64,000 bases of DNA, taken from NCBI RefSeq assembly GCF_050433385.1, contig NZ_JBNPXI010000002.1:248001-312000 (forward strand). Direction: 5' to 3'. The position numbers were made by a program, and so were the translations under genes. Below, one piece after another: positions 1 through 8,197 of this stretch (its first letter is position 1; every line of letters starts with the position of its first letter). The DNA is from Brassicibacter mesophilus (GTDB lineage Bacteria; Bacillota; Clostridia; Tissierellales; Proteiniboraceae). The notes under the pieces are model-generated. The model was not told where the DNA came from, searched no databases, and saw only the letters and a program-made list of their open reading frames with translations.

Positions 1-411
1 ATCAACTGCTCCACTTCTTACCAATGCTTCTGCAATCTCTAAAGCTTGTTCTCCTGTATCAGGTTGAGACACTATGAGATTCTCTATATCTACTCCAAGA
101 TTTTTCGCATAACTCGGATCTAGAGCATGTTCTGCATCTATAAAAGCTGCAGTTCCACCTGTTTTTTGTGCCTCAGCAATCACATGTAATGCAACTGTTG
201 TTTTACCCGATGATTCTGGACCATATATTTCAACAATTCTACCGCGTGGTAACCCGCCAATTCCTATAGCAATATCTAGTTCAAGTGCCCCTGTTGATAT
301 TGCTTCAATATTTAACTTTGAATCCTCACCAAGCTTCATGATTGAACCTTTACCAAATTGCTTTTCAATTTGACTTAATGCCATTTCTAACGCTTTCTTT
401 TTTTCTAACAT
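1..411 (-). CDS. recA: RecA recombinase, N-terminal part (C-terminus beyond window edge)
   Basis: RecA coats single-stranded DNA, drives strand exchange in homologous recombination and triggers LexA self-cleavage in the SOS response. The first 137 residues are visible. The N-terminal helix reads MLEKKKALEMALSQIEKQFG, followed by the family signature around GSIMKLGED (residues 22-30), and Walker A GPESSGKT lies at residues 64-71. The sequence runs off the left edge at GAVD, just before the expected Walker B strand. The ATG at 411 is preceded by GGGGAGAT, a good ribosome binding site. The gene has its own promoter and LexA box in the 93-base gap after cinA. The cinA-recA order is common in Firmicutes. 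Truncation is only the window boundary; no disruption is seen. Confidence 0.98.
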   Translation of the reverse strand, partial: MLEKKKALEMALSQIEKQFGKGSIMKLGEDSKLNIEAISTGALELDIAIGIGGLPRGRIVEIYGPESSGKTTVALHVIAEAQKTGGTAAFIDAEHALDPSYAKNLGVDIENLIVSQPDTGEQALEIAEALVRSGAVD

Positions 412-413
412 AT

Positions 414-431
414 CTCCCCAGATTTTCTGGG
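414..431 (-). repeat. Hairpin overlapping the recA ribosome binding site
   Basis: On the minus strand the arms CCCAGA and TCTGGG are separated by a 3-base loop (plus-strand arms 417-422 and 426-431). The 3' arm shares GGG with the Shine-Dalgarno sequence GGGGAG at 414-419, directly before the recA start codon at 411. Folding would partly mask the ribosome binding site. The pairing is visible; a regulatory role is inference. Confidence 0.5.
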
Positions 432-453
432 ATTCACCACCTTCCCTATAATT

Positions 454-467
454 CGAACACATGTTCT
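454..467 (-). promoter_or_regulatory. LexA (SOS) box upstream of recA
   Basis: The plus-strand sequence CGAACACATGTTCT matches the Gram-positive LexA/DinR box CGAACRNRYGTTYC at all but the last position. It contains the GAAC-N4-GTTC core palindrome. It begins 6 bases downstream of the -10 hexamer, over the predicted transcription start, where bound LexA would block RNA polymerase. This is typical SOS control of recA. Confidence 0.9.
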
Positions 468-473
468 ATTGCA

Positions 474-502
474 ATTATATAATAGTTTTAAGGTTAAGTC
501 AA
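474..502 (-). promoter_or_regulatory. Sigma-A promoter of recA
   Basis: Read on the minus strand, a -35 element TTGACT (497-502) is followed after exactly 17 bases by a perfect -10 TATAAT (474-479). The -35 abuts the cinA stop codon at 505. The predicted start near 467 falls in the LexA box. recA can therefore be transcribed independently of cinA. Confidence 0.88.
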
Positions 503-504
503 CA

Positions 505-1743
505 TCATAATAGATTTAGAAGATACTTTCTAATTAAGTTATAAACAGTATTAGCTGTTCTGATTTGTATAGTCTCTCTATCTCCTTTAAAAAATTTCTT
601 AAACACTAAACATCTCTTTTTTGATGCTAAACCTATATAAACTAATCCAACAGGCTTTTCTATTGTTCCTCCAGTGGGACCTGCAATACCAGTTACTGAT
701 ACAGCTAAATCAATGTCTGTTCTTTCAAGTAATCCATTCGCCATTTGAACTGCAGTTTCTTCACTTACTGCTCCGTACATTTCTAAAATATGCGCATCAA
801 CATGTACTTCCTCCATTTTTGATGTGTTGCTATATGTAACTATTGATCTATCCAAAACATTAGAGGCTCCTGGTAACTTAGTAAACATACTGGTTATCAG
901 TCCACCTGTACATGATTCACAGAAGCCTATCTTTGTGTTTAATTTATTAGCAAGTTGTAATACTACTTTTTCAAGTTTATCATCATCATATCCATATATA
1001 TATTGTATTATTTTGTCTTCTATTTTAGTTTGTATATCTAAAAGCATCTTATCAGCTAATATTTCACTATCTGCTTTAGCAGTTATTCTAATATCAACTT
1101 GACCATCTTTAGCATATGTAGCTATACTAGGATTTTTATGTCCTAGTATTAAATCTGAAATCATTTCTTCTAAAGATGATTCGCATATATCTATTGTTTT
1201 AATAACCTTTGATTTTATTGTAAAACTAGTTAAAGACTTTAATAATGGTTTTACATAATTATCAAACATAGGTATCATTTCATTTGGAGGTCCAGGGAGC
1301 ATTATTAATATTTTATCTTTACAATTAAGATAAATGCCTGGTGCAGTCCCATAATCATTTTTTAAAATAGTACTATTTTCAGGTACTAAAGCCTGCTTCA
1401 GATTGTTATTTGCCATGCATATGTTATTGTCAACAAATCTCTTCTTAATCGCTGATAGAATTCTTTCATCTAATTGCAGATCTAGATTTAAGACTTCGCA
1501 CACAGCCTCTTTTGTAATATCATCATTTGTTGGACCTAACCCGCCAGTAAAGATTAAAATATCTGCTCTCTCTAAAGCAACGAGAGTTGTCTCGATAATT
1601 CTTTGTTTGTTATCCCCTACAGTTGTCTGAAAATAAACATCTATACCTAATAGAGCTAGTTCTTGTGACAAAAATTGTGAGTTTGAATTTAAAATGTTAC
1701 CTAGTAATAGTTCTGTACCTACACTCATGATTTCAGCTTTCAC
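505..1743 (-). CDS. cinA: CinA-family protein with NMN deamidase domain
   Basis: Two-domain CinA protein of 412 residues, the normal length. The N-terminal part (about 1-170) is a MoaB/Mog-like fold with FTGGLGPTNDD at 65-75. In characterised homologues this domain hydrolyses ADP-ribose. The C-terminal part (from about residue 265) has the PncC-type signature ESCTGGL and SVTGIAGPTGG, which deamidates nicotinamide mononucleotide in pyridine nucleotide recycling. The start is GTG at 1743 preceded by GAGGTGATT. It follows pgsA after 33 bases and ends just before the recA promoter. The association with recA and competence is a conserved neighbourhood; its role here is inferred from family. Confidence 0.94.
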   Translation of the reverse strand: MKAEIMSVGTELLLGNILNSNSQFLSQELALLGIDVYFQTTVGDNKQRIIETTLVALERADILIFTGGLGPTNDDITKEAVCEVLNLDLQLDERILSAIKKRFVDNNICMANNNLKQALVPENSTILKNDYGTAPGIYLNCKDKILIMLPGPPNEMIPMFDNYVKPLLKSLTSFTIKSKVIKTIDICESSLEEMISDLILGHKNPSIATYAKDGQVDIRITAKADSEILADKMLLDIQTKIEDKIIQYIYGYDDDKLEKVVLQLANKLNTKIGFCESCTGGLITSMFTKLPGASNVLDRSIVTYSNTSKMEEVHVDAHILEMYGAVSEETAVQMANGLLERTDIDLAVSVTGIAGPTGGTIEKPVGLVYIGLASKKRCLVFKKFFKGDRETIQIRTANTVYNLIRKYLLNLL

Positions 1744-1776
1744 TCAATCACCTCAATTTATTAGAAAGCATCTTTT

Positions 1777-2322
1777 TTATTTATTGCTTGATAAAAACAC
1801 TTCTTTGTTTATATATAAGTAATCAACTCCAGAGATTATAGTAAAGATTACTGCTAAAGCTACTGATATTCTATCAAAAGGGAAATTGATTAAGCTAAAT
1901 GGGTAATTATTCAATAGTAACGCCACGATAGCAACTATTTGAGTAATCGTTTTAATTTTTCCCCACCAATTAGCTGCAATAGTGATCCCTTCAGATGCAG
2001 CTAATACACGTAGTCCAGTAATAGCAAACTCTCTAGCTACAATAACTACCACAACCCAAGCAGACAATTTATCCATCTCTACAAGGGAAATTAGCGCTGC
2101 AGAAACAAGGAGTTTATCTGCTAATGGATCCATGAATTTGCCAAATTTAGTAATCTGATTTCTACTTCTTGCAATATAACCATCTAGACTATCTGTTAAA
2201 GCTGCTAATATAAATATACCAGCAGCAATATACTCCCCGTATGGTATTTTAACTAATAAAAAAAACATAAAAATTGGAACTAAAAAGATTCTTCCAAGAG
2301 TTAATTTATTCGCTAAATTCAT
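1777..2322 (-). CDS. pgsA: CDP-diacylglycerol-glycerol-3-phosphate 3-phosphatidyltransferase
   Basis: Integral membrane enzyme that makes phosphatidylglycerol phosphate from CDP-diacylglycerol and glycerol-3-phosphate, the committed step to phosphatidylglycerol. The CDP-alcohol phosphotransferase motif is complete: D44, DG at 47-48, AR at 51-52, G61, D65 and D69. The 181-residue length and several hydrophobic segments (about 8-25, 30-43, 80-98, 125-145, 150-168) fit the family. The ATG at 2322 lies inside the last codons of rimO, with GGGAG upstream, so translation is probably coupled. The order rimO-pgsA-cinA-recA matches Bacillus-type genomes. Confidence 0.96.
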   Translation of the reverse strand: MNLANKLTLGRIFLVPIFMFFLLVKIPYGEYIAAGIFILAALTDSLDGYIARSRNQITKFGKFMDPLADKLLVSAALISLVEMDKLSAWVVVVIVAREFAITGLRVLAASEGITIAANWWGKIKTITQIVAIVALLLNNYPFSLINFPFDRISVALAVIFTIISGVDYLYINKEVFLSSNK

Positions 2323-3646
2323 TTATAATCTCTCCCATCAAATCATATTCCAAACAGTCAGTAATTTTCACATTATAAAAAGTTCCAATTTTCAAACTCT
2401 CTTTGCTGTCTATATATACAGCACCATCAATTTCAGGACTGTCCATGTATGTCCTTCCGATATAGCTATTGTCATTGACTTTTTCCTCAACTAGTATTTT
2501 ATAATTACTGCCTATTTTTTGTTTATTTTCTGTATATGAAATGATTTTTTGCTTTTCCATTATTATCTTCTGTCTATTTTCTTTAACATGCTCAGTAACT
2601 TGATTGTCTAATAATGCAGCAGGAGTATCTTCTTCTTTAGAATAAGTAAATACACCTAGTCTGTTAAATTTCATTTCTTCAATATAACTACAAAGCTCAT
2701 TAAACTCTTCGTCAGTCTCGCCCGGAAATCCTACAATTATAGTTGTCCTTATTATAATATTAGGTATTTCGTTTCGTAACTTATTAACTAATCCGGTTAT
2801 CATATTTTTAGTAGTTTTTCTATTCATTCTTTTCAAGATTCGGTCATTTATATGTTGAATTGGTATGTCGACGTATTTAACAACTTTTTCATTATTCTTT
2901 ATGCTACTAATAAGTTCATCTGTAAAAGTCTCAGGATAGAGATATAGTAGTCTAATCCATTCTAGTCCATCAATCTTGTTAAGCTCATCTAACAGTTTAG
3001 GAAGCATATATTTACCATGTATATCTATTCCGTATTTTGACGTATCCTGAGCGATAAGAATAATTTCTTTAGTTCCATTATCTGATAAGAACTTGGCTTC
3101 TTCAACTATAGAGTCTAAGTACCTACTCCTATATTTTCCTCTAAGTTTTGGTATAATACAGTAAGTACAATAATTGTCACAGCCTTCTGCAATTTTAATA
3201 TAAGCTGTATGCTTTGGAGTAGAAATTATTCTTGAAAAATTCTCATTATATTCTATGTCGATACTTCCTGTTCTTATAGTTCTATGACCTTTAAAAGAGT
3301 CATTTATAATATCTACTATCTCATATATATTACCAGTACCAACTACTCCATCTACTTCAGGCAACTCATTTAGAAGTTCATTTTTGTATCTCTCTCCTAA
3401 ACAACCAGCTACTATTAGAACTTTACAGTTTCCAGTTTTTTTAAACTGAGCAACTTCTAAAATTGTATCTATTGATTCTTCTTTTGCTGAATCAATAAAT
3501 CCACATGTATTTACTATAATAATATCAGCTGTCTCTGCTTTTTCAGTAAGAATGAATTTATTTTTAGATAAAATTCCCATCATTAACTCAGAATCAATAA
3601 GATTTTTTGAACATCCTAAAGAGATTATTGATATGTTATAACTCAT
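2306..3646 (-). CDS. rimO: Ribosomal protein S12 methylthiotransferase RimO
   Basis: Radical SAM enzyme that adds a methylthio group to a conserved aspartate of ribosomal protein S12. Counting from the chosen start, the N-terminal cluster cysteines are C12, C48 and C82, and the radical SAM triad is C156, C160 and C163 (GCDNYCTYC). A TRAM-like RNA-binding domain follows at the C-terminus. I chose the ATG at 3646, giving 446 residues and MSYNISIISLGC; AAAGGAG sits upstream. A reading frame extends to 3679 but has no ribosome binding site. The upstream AAAGGAG overlaps the mnmH stop, so the genes are coupled. The 17-base overlap with pgsA continues the operon. RimO rather than MiaB is favoured by the context and the S-L-G-C-S-K-N start. 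Confidence 0.95.
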   Translation of the reverse strand: MSYNISIISLGCSKNLIDSELMMGILSKNKFILTEKAETADIIIVNTCGFIDSAKEESIDTILEVAQFKKTGNCKVLIVAGCLGERYKNELLNELPEVDGVVGTGNIYEIVDIINDSFKGHRTIRTGSIDIEYNENFSRIISTPKHTAYIKIAEGCDNYCTYCIIPKLRGKYRSRYLDSIVEEAKFLSDNGTKEIILIAQDTSKYGIDIHGKYMLPKLLDELNKIDGLEWIRLLYLYPETFTDELISSIKNNEKVVKYVDIPIQHINDRILKRMNRKTTKNMITGLVNKLRNEIPNIIIRTTIIVGFPGETDEEFNELCSYIEEMKFNRLGVFTYSKEEDTPAALLDNQVTEHVKENRQKIIMEKQKIISYTENKQKIGSNYKILVEEKVNDNSYIGRTYMDSPEIDGAVYIDSKESLKIGTFYNVKITDCLEYDLMGEIINEFSE

Positions 3647-3659
3647 AAAAAGACTCCTT

Positions 3660-4706
3660 TCATTTACTACAGCCATCAAGAAAATTGATTAATTGATCTA
3701 CTGCTTCATTTATTTCATTATACTCAATTATTTTATCATATTGGTCTAATTTATCAATAGAATACTTGTATAGAGGATCATAGTAATTTACCATAAGCTC
3801 ACGTATTATATATTCATAGTTATTATTATTAAACTCTTTTATAAGTTCTTCAACCTTATTGTTACCTAGTCTCTTTTTTAGTAAATATATAGATTTCCTT
3901 ATGTTTTCGTCCTTATTTTTTGAATCGATATTTATATAATCATCTAGCGTGTTTTTTATTCTGTTTTCCATATTTGTACTAATAAGAATATGATATCCAT
4001 TTTCCATATTATTGAATAAAGGATCTGGAATTATTGCCTTACCAATTCTTTTGCTTTCGCTTTCTGTAAAAATTATTTTATCATTAACTTTATCTAGTTC
4101 TTTTACTAAAAGTGATTCAAACTTCTTTTGGGAGTTTGACATACCACCATAAGCCACACTTCCAAACACTGACCCACTATTTTTTGCTATTTCTTCTAGA
4201 TTTAAAATAGAGTAATCCTTTTCTTCAAGTAACTTGAGAATCTTTGTTTTACCTACACCCGTATACCCGTGAAGTACAACATATTTATGTTTAGTATTTA
4301 ATATGTTTAGTTTGTCTATTACATGTTTCCTATAACTTTTGTATCCACCTTTTATAATAAAAATTTCAATGCCCATAGCATCAAGTACTCTAGCAATAGA
4401 ATTGCTTCTCATGCCTCCTCGATAACAAAAAAGAGCGATTTTTTTATTACTGTTTTGCATTTCCTTAACTTTTTGATAAAAGTATACCAGCTTCTTAGAA
4501 GCATATTCTAACCCTTTTTCTTTGGCTTGCTCAGGATCTACTTGCTTATATAGGTATCCAACATATTCTCGTTCTTCATCATCTAAAATTGGCAAATTAA
4601 CCGCTCCTGGTATTGTATCATCCTCAAATTCTTTTGGACTTCTTACATCAATATAGTGCAAATCATCCCTATCTAGTGCACTATATATATCAATCTCTTT
4701 TATCAT
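3660..4706 (-). CDS. mnmH: tRNA 2-selenouridine synthase (MnmH/SelU)
   Basis: Converts 2-thiouridine at the wobble position of some tRNAs to 2-selenouridine, through a geranylated intermediate, using selenophosphate. The N-terminal rhodanese-like domain carries the catalytic cysteine C94 in CYRGGMRS. The C-terminal half has a P-loop GYTGVGKT at residues 147-154. The full length of 348 residues with both domains makes a simple rhodanese unlikely. The ATG at 4706 follows GAAGGTGA. It lies 65 bases after ftsK and 13 bases before rimO, so it is part of the same transcript. selD (selenophosphate synthetase), needed for selenium donation, is not in the window. Without it the enzyme could only geranylate. 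Confidence 0.93.
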   Translation of the reverse strand: MIKEIDIYSALDRDDLHYIDVRSPKEFEDDTIPGAVNLPILDDEEREYVGYLYKQVDPEQAKEKGLEYASKKLVYFYQKVKEMQNSNKKIALFCYRGGMRSNSIARVLDAMGIEIFIIKGGYKSYRKHVIDKLNILNTKHKYVVLHGYTGVGKTKILKLLEEKDYSILNLEEIAKNSGSVFGSVAYGGMSNSQKKFESLLVKELDKVNDKIIFTESESKRIGKAIIPDPLFNNMENGYHILISTNMENRIKNTLDDYINIDSKNKDENIRKSIYLLKKRLGNNKVEELIKEFNNNNYEYIIRELMVNYYDPLYKYSIDKLDQYDKIIEYNEINEAVDQLINFLDGCSK

Positions 4707-4771
4707 TGGTTCACCTTCTCTGATTATTGGAATATAGAAAAATTGAAAAACTACTCACGAGTAAAACTATC

Positions 4772-7045
4772 TTACGCATCCATATCTTCTTTAGATATCA
4801 GTACCTTTCTAGGCTTACTTCCTTCGTAGCCTCCTATAACCCCACGTTCCTCCATTTCATCAATTATCCTTGCAGCTCTAGCATATCCAATTCTTAGCTT
4901 ACGCTGTAATAGAGATATAGATGCCTGTCCTTCAGTTACTACTATCTCAATTGCTTTTGGTAACAATTCATCATCACTGTTGGAATTTAAGTCTACATCA
5001 CTATTTATTTCGTTTATTATGTCCTTTTTATACTCTACATCACTTTGATTCTTTAAGAAATCAACTATTTTTTCGACCTCATCTTCACCTATATACGCAC
5101 CTTGTATTCTCATTGGTTTAGACTCACCAACTGGATAATATAGCATGTCACCTTTACCTAAAAGCTTTTCTGCTCCACCCATATCAAGTATTGTTCTCGA
5201 GTCAGCTTGAGAAGAAACCGCGAATGAAATTCTTGAAGGTATATTAGCTTTTATTGTTCCTGTAATTATATCTACAGAAGGTCTTTGTGTTGCAACAATT
5301 AAGTGCATTCCAGCAGCTCTGGCCATTTGTGCTAGTCTACAAATATAGTCCTCTACCTCAGAAGCTGAAACCATCATAAGATCTGCAAGTTCATCAATAA
5401 TAATAACTAACTGTGGAAGCTTTTCCAAATCTGTATTAATAACTTTATTGTTATAACTCACAATATCTCTAACTGCATTTTGCGCAAATAAATTATATCT
5501 CCTTGTCATCTCTTGCACAGCCCAATTTAAAGCGCTTGCTGCTTTTTTTGCATCAGTAACTACTGGTATAAGTAAGTGGGGAATGCCATTATATACACTT
5601 AGTTCGACAACTTTAGGGTCTATCATCAGCAACTTTACTTCATCTGGCTTAGATTTATAAAGAATACTTGTAATTAAGGTATTTATACACACACTTTTTC
5701 CTGAACCTGTGGCCCCTGCAATTAATAAATGTGGCATTTTTTCTATATTTGCAACAATCGGTTTGCCTGCTATATCCTTTCCTAAAGCCAAAGGTATTTT
5801 GGTATCTGTACTACTATATTCTTGCGACTGCAATATTTCTTTAAGACTTACACTGACCTTATGCTTATTAGGAACTTCAATCCCTATTGCAGATTTCCCT
5901 GGTATAGGGGCTTCCATCCTCAAATCTGAAGAAGCTAAACTTAATGCAATGTCATTTGTTAAACTAACTATTTTACTTACTTTTACTCCTGGTGCAGGCT
6001 GCAATTCATATCTTGTTATACTAGGACCAATACTAGCTTGTATTATCTTTGCTTCAATACCAAAATTAGATAATGTTTCAATCAATTTGCTTGCATTTGA
6101 TAAAACTTCTTTTTTATCACTTATGCTATTATTAGTTTTACCCTCAGCTAATAGTTCTAAGCCTGGAAGAGTAAAATATTCATAGCTCTGGACAGTACTA
6201 CTATTAAGTTCGTGAATTTCAAGTTGATCATCTGAATTATTTATCTGGCTATGTTCTTCAGTTTTTTTCACACTTTCTTTATCGCTGTTTTTAGTATAGT
6301 CCAAGATGCGAATTTTCTGATCAACTTCATTAGTAGAAACAATATCAGCGCTTTCAAATGTACTAGGTGCATTAGACAACTCTGTTTTTGATTGAGTAGT
6401 TTCTTTTTTGCTTTTTCTATTAGGTTTTTTATTTGTATCATCAATATAGACAAAATCCCTTATTACAATTAGTGATGACTGAATAATTTTCTTTAGTTTC
6501 ATGAATATAAAATTTAAAATCTTAAGAATGCTTGCATTTGTAAACACAAGTATTGATACAAGAATTATTGAAAAAATTACTATATAAGACCCTGTAGTTC
6601 CAAACAAGTTTAGAAAGAGATACGAAAAGAAAGCTCCAATTACTCCTCCACCATCTCCAGACTCACCAGCAATCACTGCTAGATTCAATTTTTCTGTAAA
6701 AGAGATACCATCTATAAAAGGAAATAAGTAAATGTCTAGTATAGTAAGAAAACCTAAATAAGAAATTACTAGTGATACTGATTTTCTAATGTAGTCAATT
6801 CTATTTATAATGGAAAAAAAACCAATGACTAAAATAATACAAGGAAATATATACCCTCCAAATCCTGCTAAGGTCATTGATTTACTTCTTATAAGATTTC
6901 CAACTACACCAGTAGAATCGCTGTACATGCTTACTAAAGATAATATACCTAAGGAAATAGCTATGATCCCAACTATTTCAATATTTAATTCACCCTTCTT
7001 TTTCTTTTTACTTGCAGCAGCACTTCTTGATTTTGCTCTTCCCAT
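4772..7045 (-). CDS. ftsK: FtsK/SpoIIIE-family DNA translocase
   Basis: Membrane-anchored ATPase that pumps chromosomal DNA through the division or sporulation septum. There are 757 residues. About four to five membrane segments lie in residues 23-175, then a charged low-complexity linker (about 200-290), then the motor. Walker A GATGSGKS is at 444-451 and the Walker B strand ends in IIIDELADL near 550. The C-terminal winged-helix gamma domain (about 690-750), which reads the SRS/KOPS-type orienting sequence, is present. The ATG at 7045 follows GAGGTGATATT. Position next to tepA matches spoIIIE in Bacillus, but whether it acts as FtsK, SpoIIIE or both cannot be told from sequence. Confidence 0.95.
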   Translation of the reverse strand: MGRAKSRSAAASKKKKKGELNIEIVGIIAISLGILSLVSMYSDSTGVVGNLIRSKSMTLAGFGGYIFPCIILVIGFFSIINRIDYIRKSVSLVISYLGFLTILDIYLFPFIDGISFTEKLNLAVIAGESGDGGGVIGAFFSYLFLNLFGTTGSYIVIFSIILVSILVFTNASILKILNFIFMKLKKIIQSSLIVIRDFVYIDDTNKKPNRKSKKETTQSKTELSNAPSTFESADIVSTNEVDQKIRILDYTKNSDKESVKKTEEHSQINNSDDQLEIHELNSSTVQSYEYFTLPGLELLAEGKTNNSISDKKEVLSNASKLIETLSNFGIEAKIIQASIGPSITRYELQPAPGVKVSKIVSLTNDIALSLASSDLRMEAPIPGKSAIGIEVPNKHKVSVSLKEILQSQEYSSTDTKIPLALGKDIAGKPIVANIEKMPHLLIAGATGSGKSVCINTLITSILYKSKPDEVKLLMIDPKVVELSVYNGIPHLLIPVVTDAKKAASALNWAVQEMTRRYNLFAQNAVRDIVSYNNKVINTDLEKLPQLVIIIDELADLMMVSASEVEDYICRLAQMARAAGMHLIVATQRPSVDIITGTIKANIPSRISFAVSSQADSRTILDMGGAEKLLGKGDMLYYPVGESKPMRIQGAYIGEDEVEKIVDFLKNQSDVEYKKDIINEINSDVDLNSNSDDELLPKAIEIVVTEGQASISLLQRKLRIGYARAARIIDEMEERGVIGGYEGSKPRKVLISKEDMDA

Positions 7046-7073
7046 AATATCACCTCAAAGAAAGTATTTCTAC

Positions 7074-7093
7074 AGAGGATAATAAAATCCTCT
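7074..7093 (-). repeat. Stem-loop in the ftsK leader
   Basis: Perfect 7-base arms AGAGGAT and ATCCTCT around a 6-base AT loop, about 28 bases before the ftsK start codon. It is not followed by a T-run and so is not a terminator. It may stabilise the 5' end of the ftsK transcript; function is not known. Confidence 0.45.
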
Positions 7094-7218
7094 ATAAAAC
7101 ACCTATAAAGTAGTATGTATGAAGTTTTTTACAAAAAAATATTTTATTGCAATTGTTTCTCAAATAAATCAGACATAATTTGTAAAAACTTTCATAAAAA
7201 TCACAAAAATAATACCCA

Positions 7219-7255
7219 TAGAAAATTAAAGTGTTAATGGGCATCATTAACACTT
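7219..7255 (-). terminator. Rho-independent terminator of tepA
   Basis: An 11-base perfect stem (arms AAGTGTTAATG and CATTAACACTT, plus-strand 7229-7239 and 7245-7255) with a 5-base loop is followed on the minus strand by the T-rich TTTAATTTTC. It starts about 48 bases after the tepA stop codon. Confidence 0.82.
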
Positions 7256-7303
7256 CACTGAAGTAATTATAACATAATTTATTTAAATATACTATTTTAT
7301 TTA

Positions 7304-8065
7304 TCATCCATTGTTGTTAGCTATTAAATCTTTAAGCTTATTAAGAGCGTTACTGAAACCACCAACTTCGTTAATTAGTCCAAAACTAACTGCTTCTCCT
7401 CCAATTAAAATTGTTCCTACGTCATTAGCTATTTCATCCGTATCATACATTAGTTTCAATAACGTTTCTCTATCTATACTAGATGTTCTAAGAATAAAAT
7501 TAATTATACGTTGCTGCATTTTTTCAAAGTATCTAAAAGTTTGAGGAACTCCTATAACTAGACCTGTCATACGTATTGGATGTATAGTCATTGTTGCTGT
7601 TGGAGTTATAAAAGAATAGTCACTCGATGTAGCAAGTGGAACTCCAATACTATGTCCGCCCCCTAGAACTAAAGATACTTTAGGTTTACTTAAGCTATTA
7701 ATCATTTCAGATAAAGCTAATCCTGCTTCTACATCTCCACCAATTGTATTTAAAATAATAAATATCCCTTTAATTTCTGGATTTTGTTCAGCTGCAACTA
7801 ATAGAGGCATTATATGCTCATATTTTGTTGCTTTTTTCTGTGGCGGCGATACCATATGTCCTTCTATTTCGCCTATAATTGATATGAATTGAATGTCTTG
7901 TGGTAATGTAGGAACATTCTGTGTTCCAAAAGACTTCAAGTTTTCTGTTGGTTTGTTTTCTTCATTTTCATGATCTGAATCTTCGGTATTAGGCTGCTGT
8001 TCTTGCTCTTCATTTGTCAATGAAGGAAATATGTAATCTTTGTTAAAATCATTAATATTATTCAT
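7304..8065 (-). CDS. tepA: ClpP-like serine protease, TepA family
   Basis: Peptidase family S14 homologue, related to the ClpP fold, with an N-terminal acidic extension (residues 1-50). From the chosen start (253 residues), NTIGGDVEAG is at 106-115, the nucleophile region GGGHSIG has S139, and the catalytic histidine is probably H162 in TIHPI. TepA of Bacillus has been linked to protein export and germination. I take the ATG at 8065 because AAGGAGG lies immediately upstream, while the longer frame to 8083 lacks one. It sits between dapG and ftsK as in Bacillus. It has its own terminator, and the dapG terminator precedes it. Substrate unknown. Confidence 0.88.
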   Translation of the reverse strand: MNNINDFNKDYIFPSLTNEEQEQQPNTEDSDHENEENKPTENLKSFGTQNVPTLPQDIQFISIIGEIEGHMVSPPQKKATKYEHIMPLLVAAEQNPEIKGIFIILNTIGGDVEAGLALSEMINSLSKPKVSLVLGGGHSIGVPLATSSDYSFITPTATMTIHPIRMTGLVIGVPQTFRYFEKMQQRIINFILRTSSIDRETLLKLMYDTDEIANDVGTILIGGEAVSFGLINEVGGFSNALNKLKDLIANNNG

Positions 8066-8167
8066 AAAAATCCTCCTTGTCAATACAATTTTAAAGAAAA
8101 ACTAAAACTTTAATCTATCTATATACCTATTTATTGTTTGCTAAACGAAATAATATATGCCTATAAC

Positions 8168-8197
8168 TAAAAAAAAGTAGACTTAACAGTCTACTTT
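8168..8197 (-). terminator. Rho-independent terminator of dapG
   Basis: Perfect 10-base stem with arms AAAGTAGACT and AGTCTACTTT (plus-strand 8174-8183 and 8188-8197), a 4-base loop and a run of eight T on the minus strand. The dapG stop codon (8191-8193) lies inside the stem. Confidence 0.93.

Larger units (their letters stand above)
7046..7303. other. Intergenic region between tepA and ftsK
   Basis: This 258-base gap holds the tepA terminator (7219-7255) and a leader hairpin before ftsK (7074-7093). The remainder is very AT-rich. A weak 71-codon frame at 7092-7307 overlaps tepA and looks non-coding. I see no RNA gene or repeat. The ftsK promoter is probably here, but no convincing -35/-10 pair stood out. 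Confidence 0.6.

Noticed and set aside
5709..6185. 158-codon plus-strand frame opposite ftsK
   Set aside because: It is the antisense shadow of a well-supported gene; it is the mirror of conserved FtsK codons and has no promoter or ribosome binding site of its own.
7092..7307. 71-codon frame on the minus strand between tepA and ftsK
   Set aside because: It overlaps the end of tepA, runs through the tepA terminator stem, has a tyrosine/cysteine/phenylalanine-heavy composition typical of AT-rich noncoding DNA and has no ribosome binding site.
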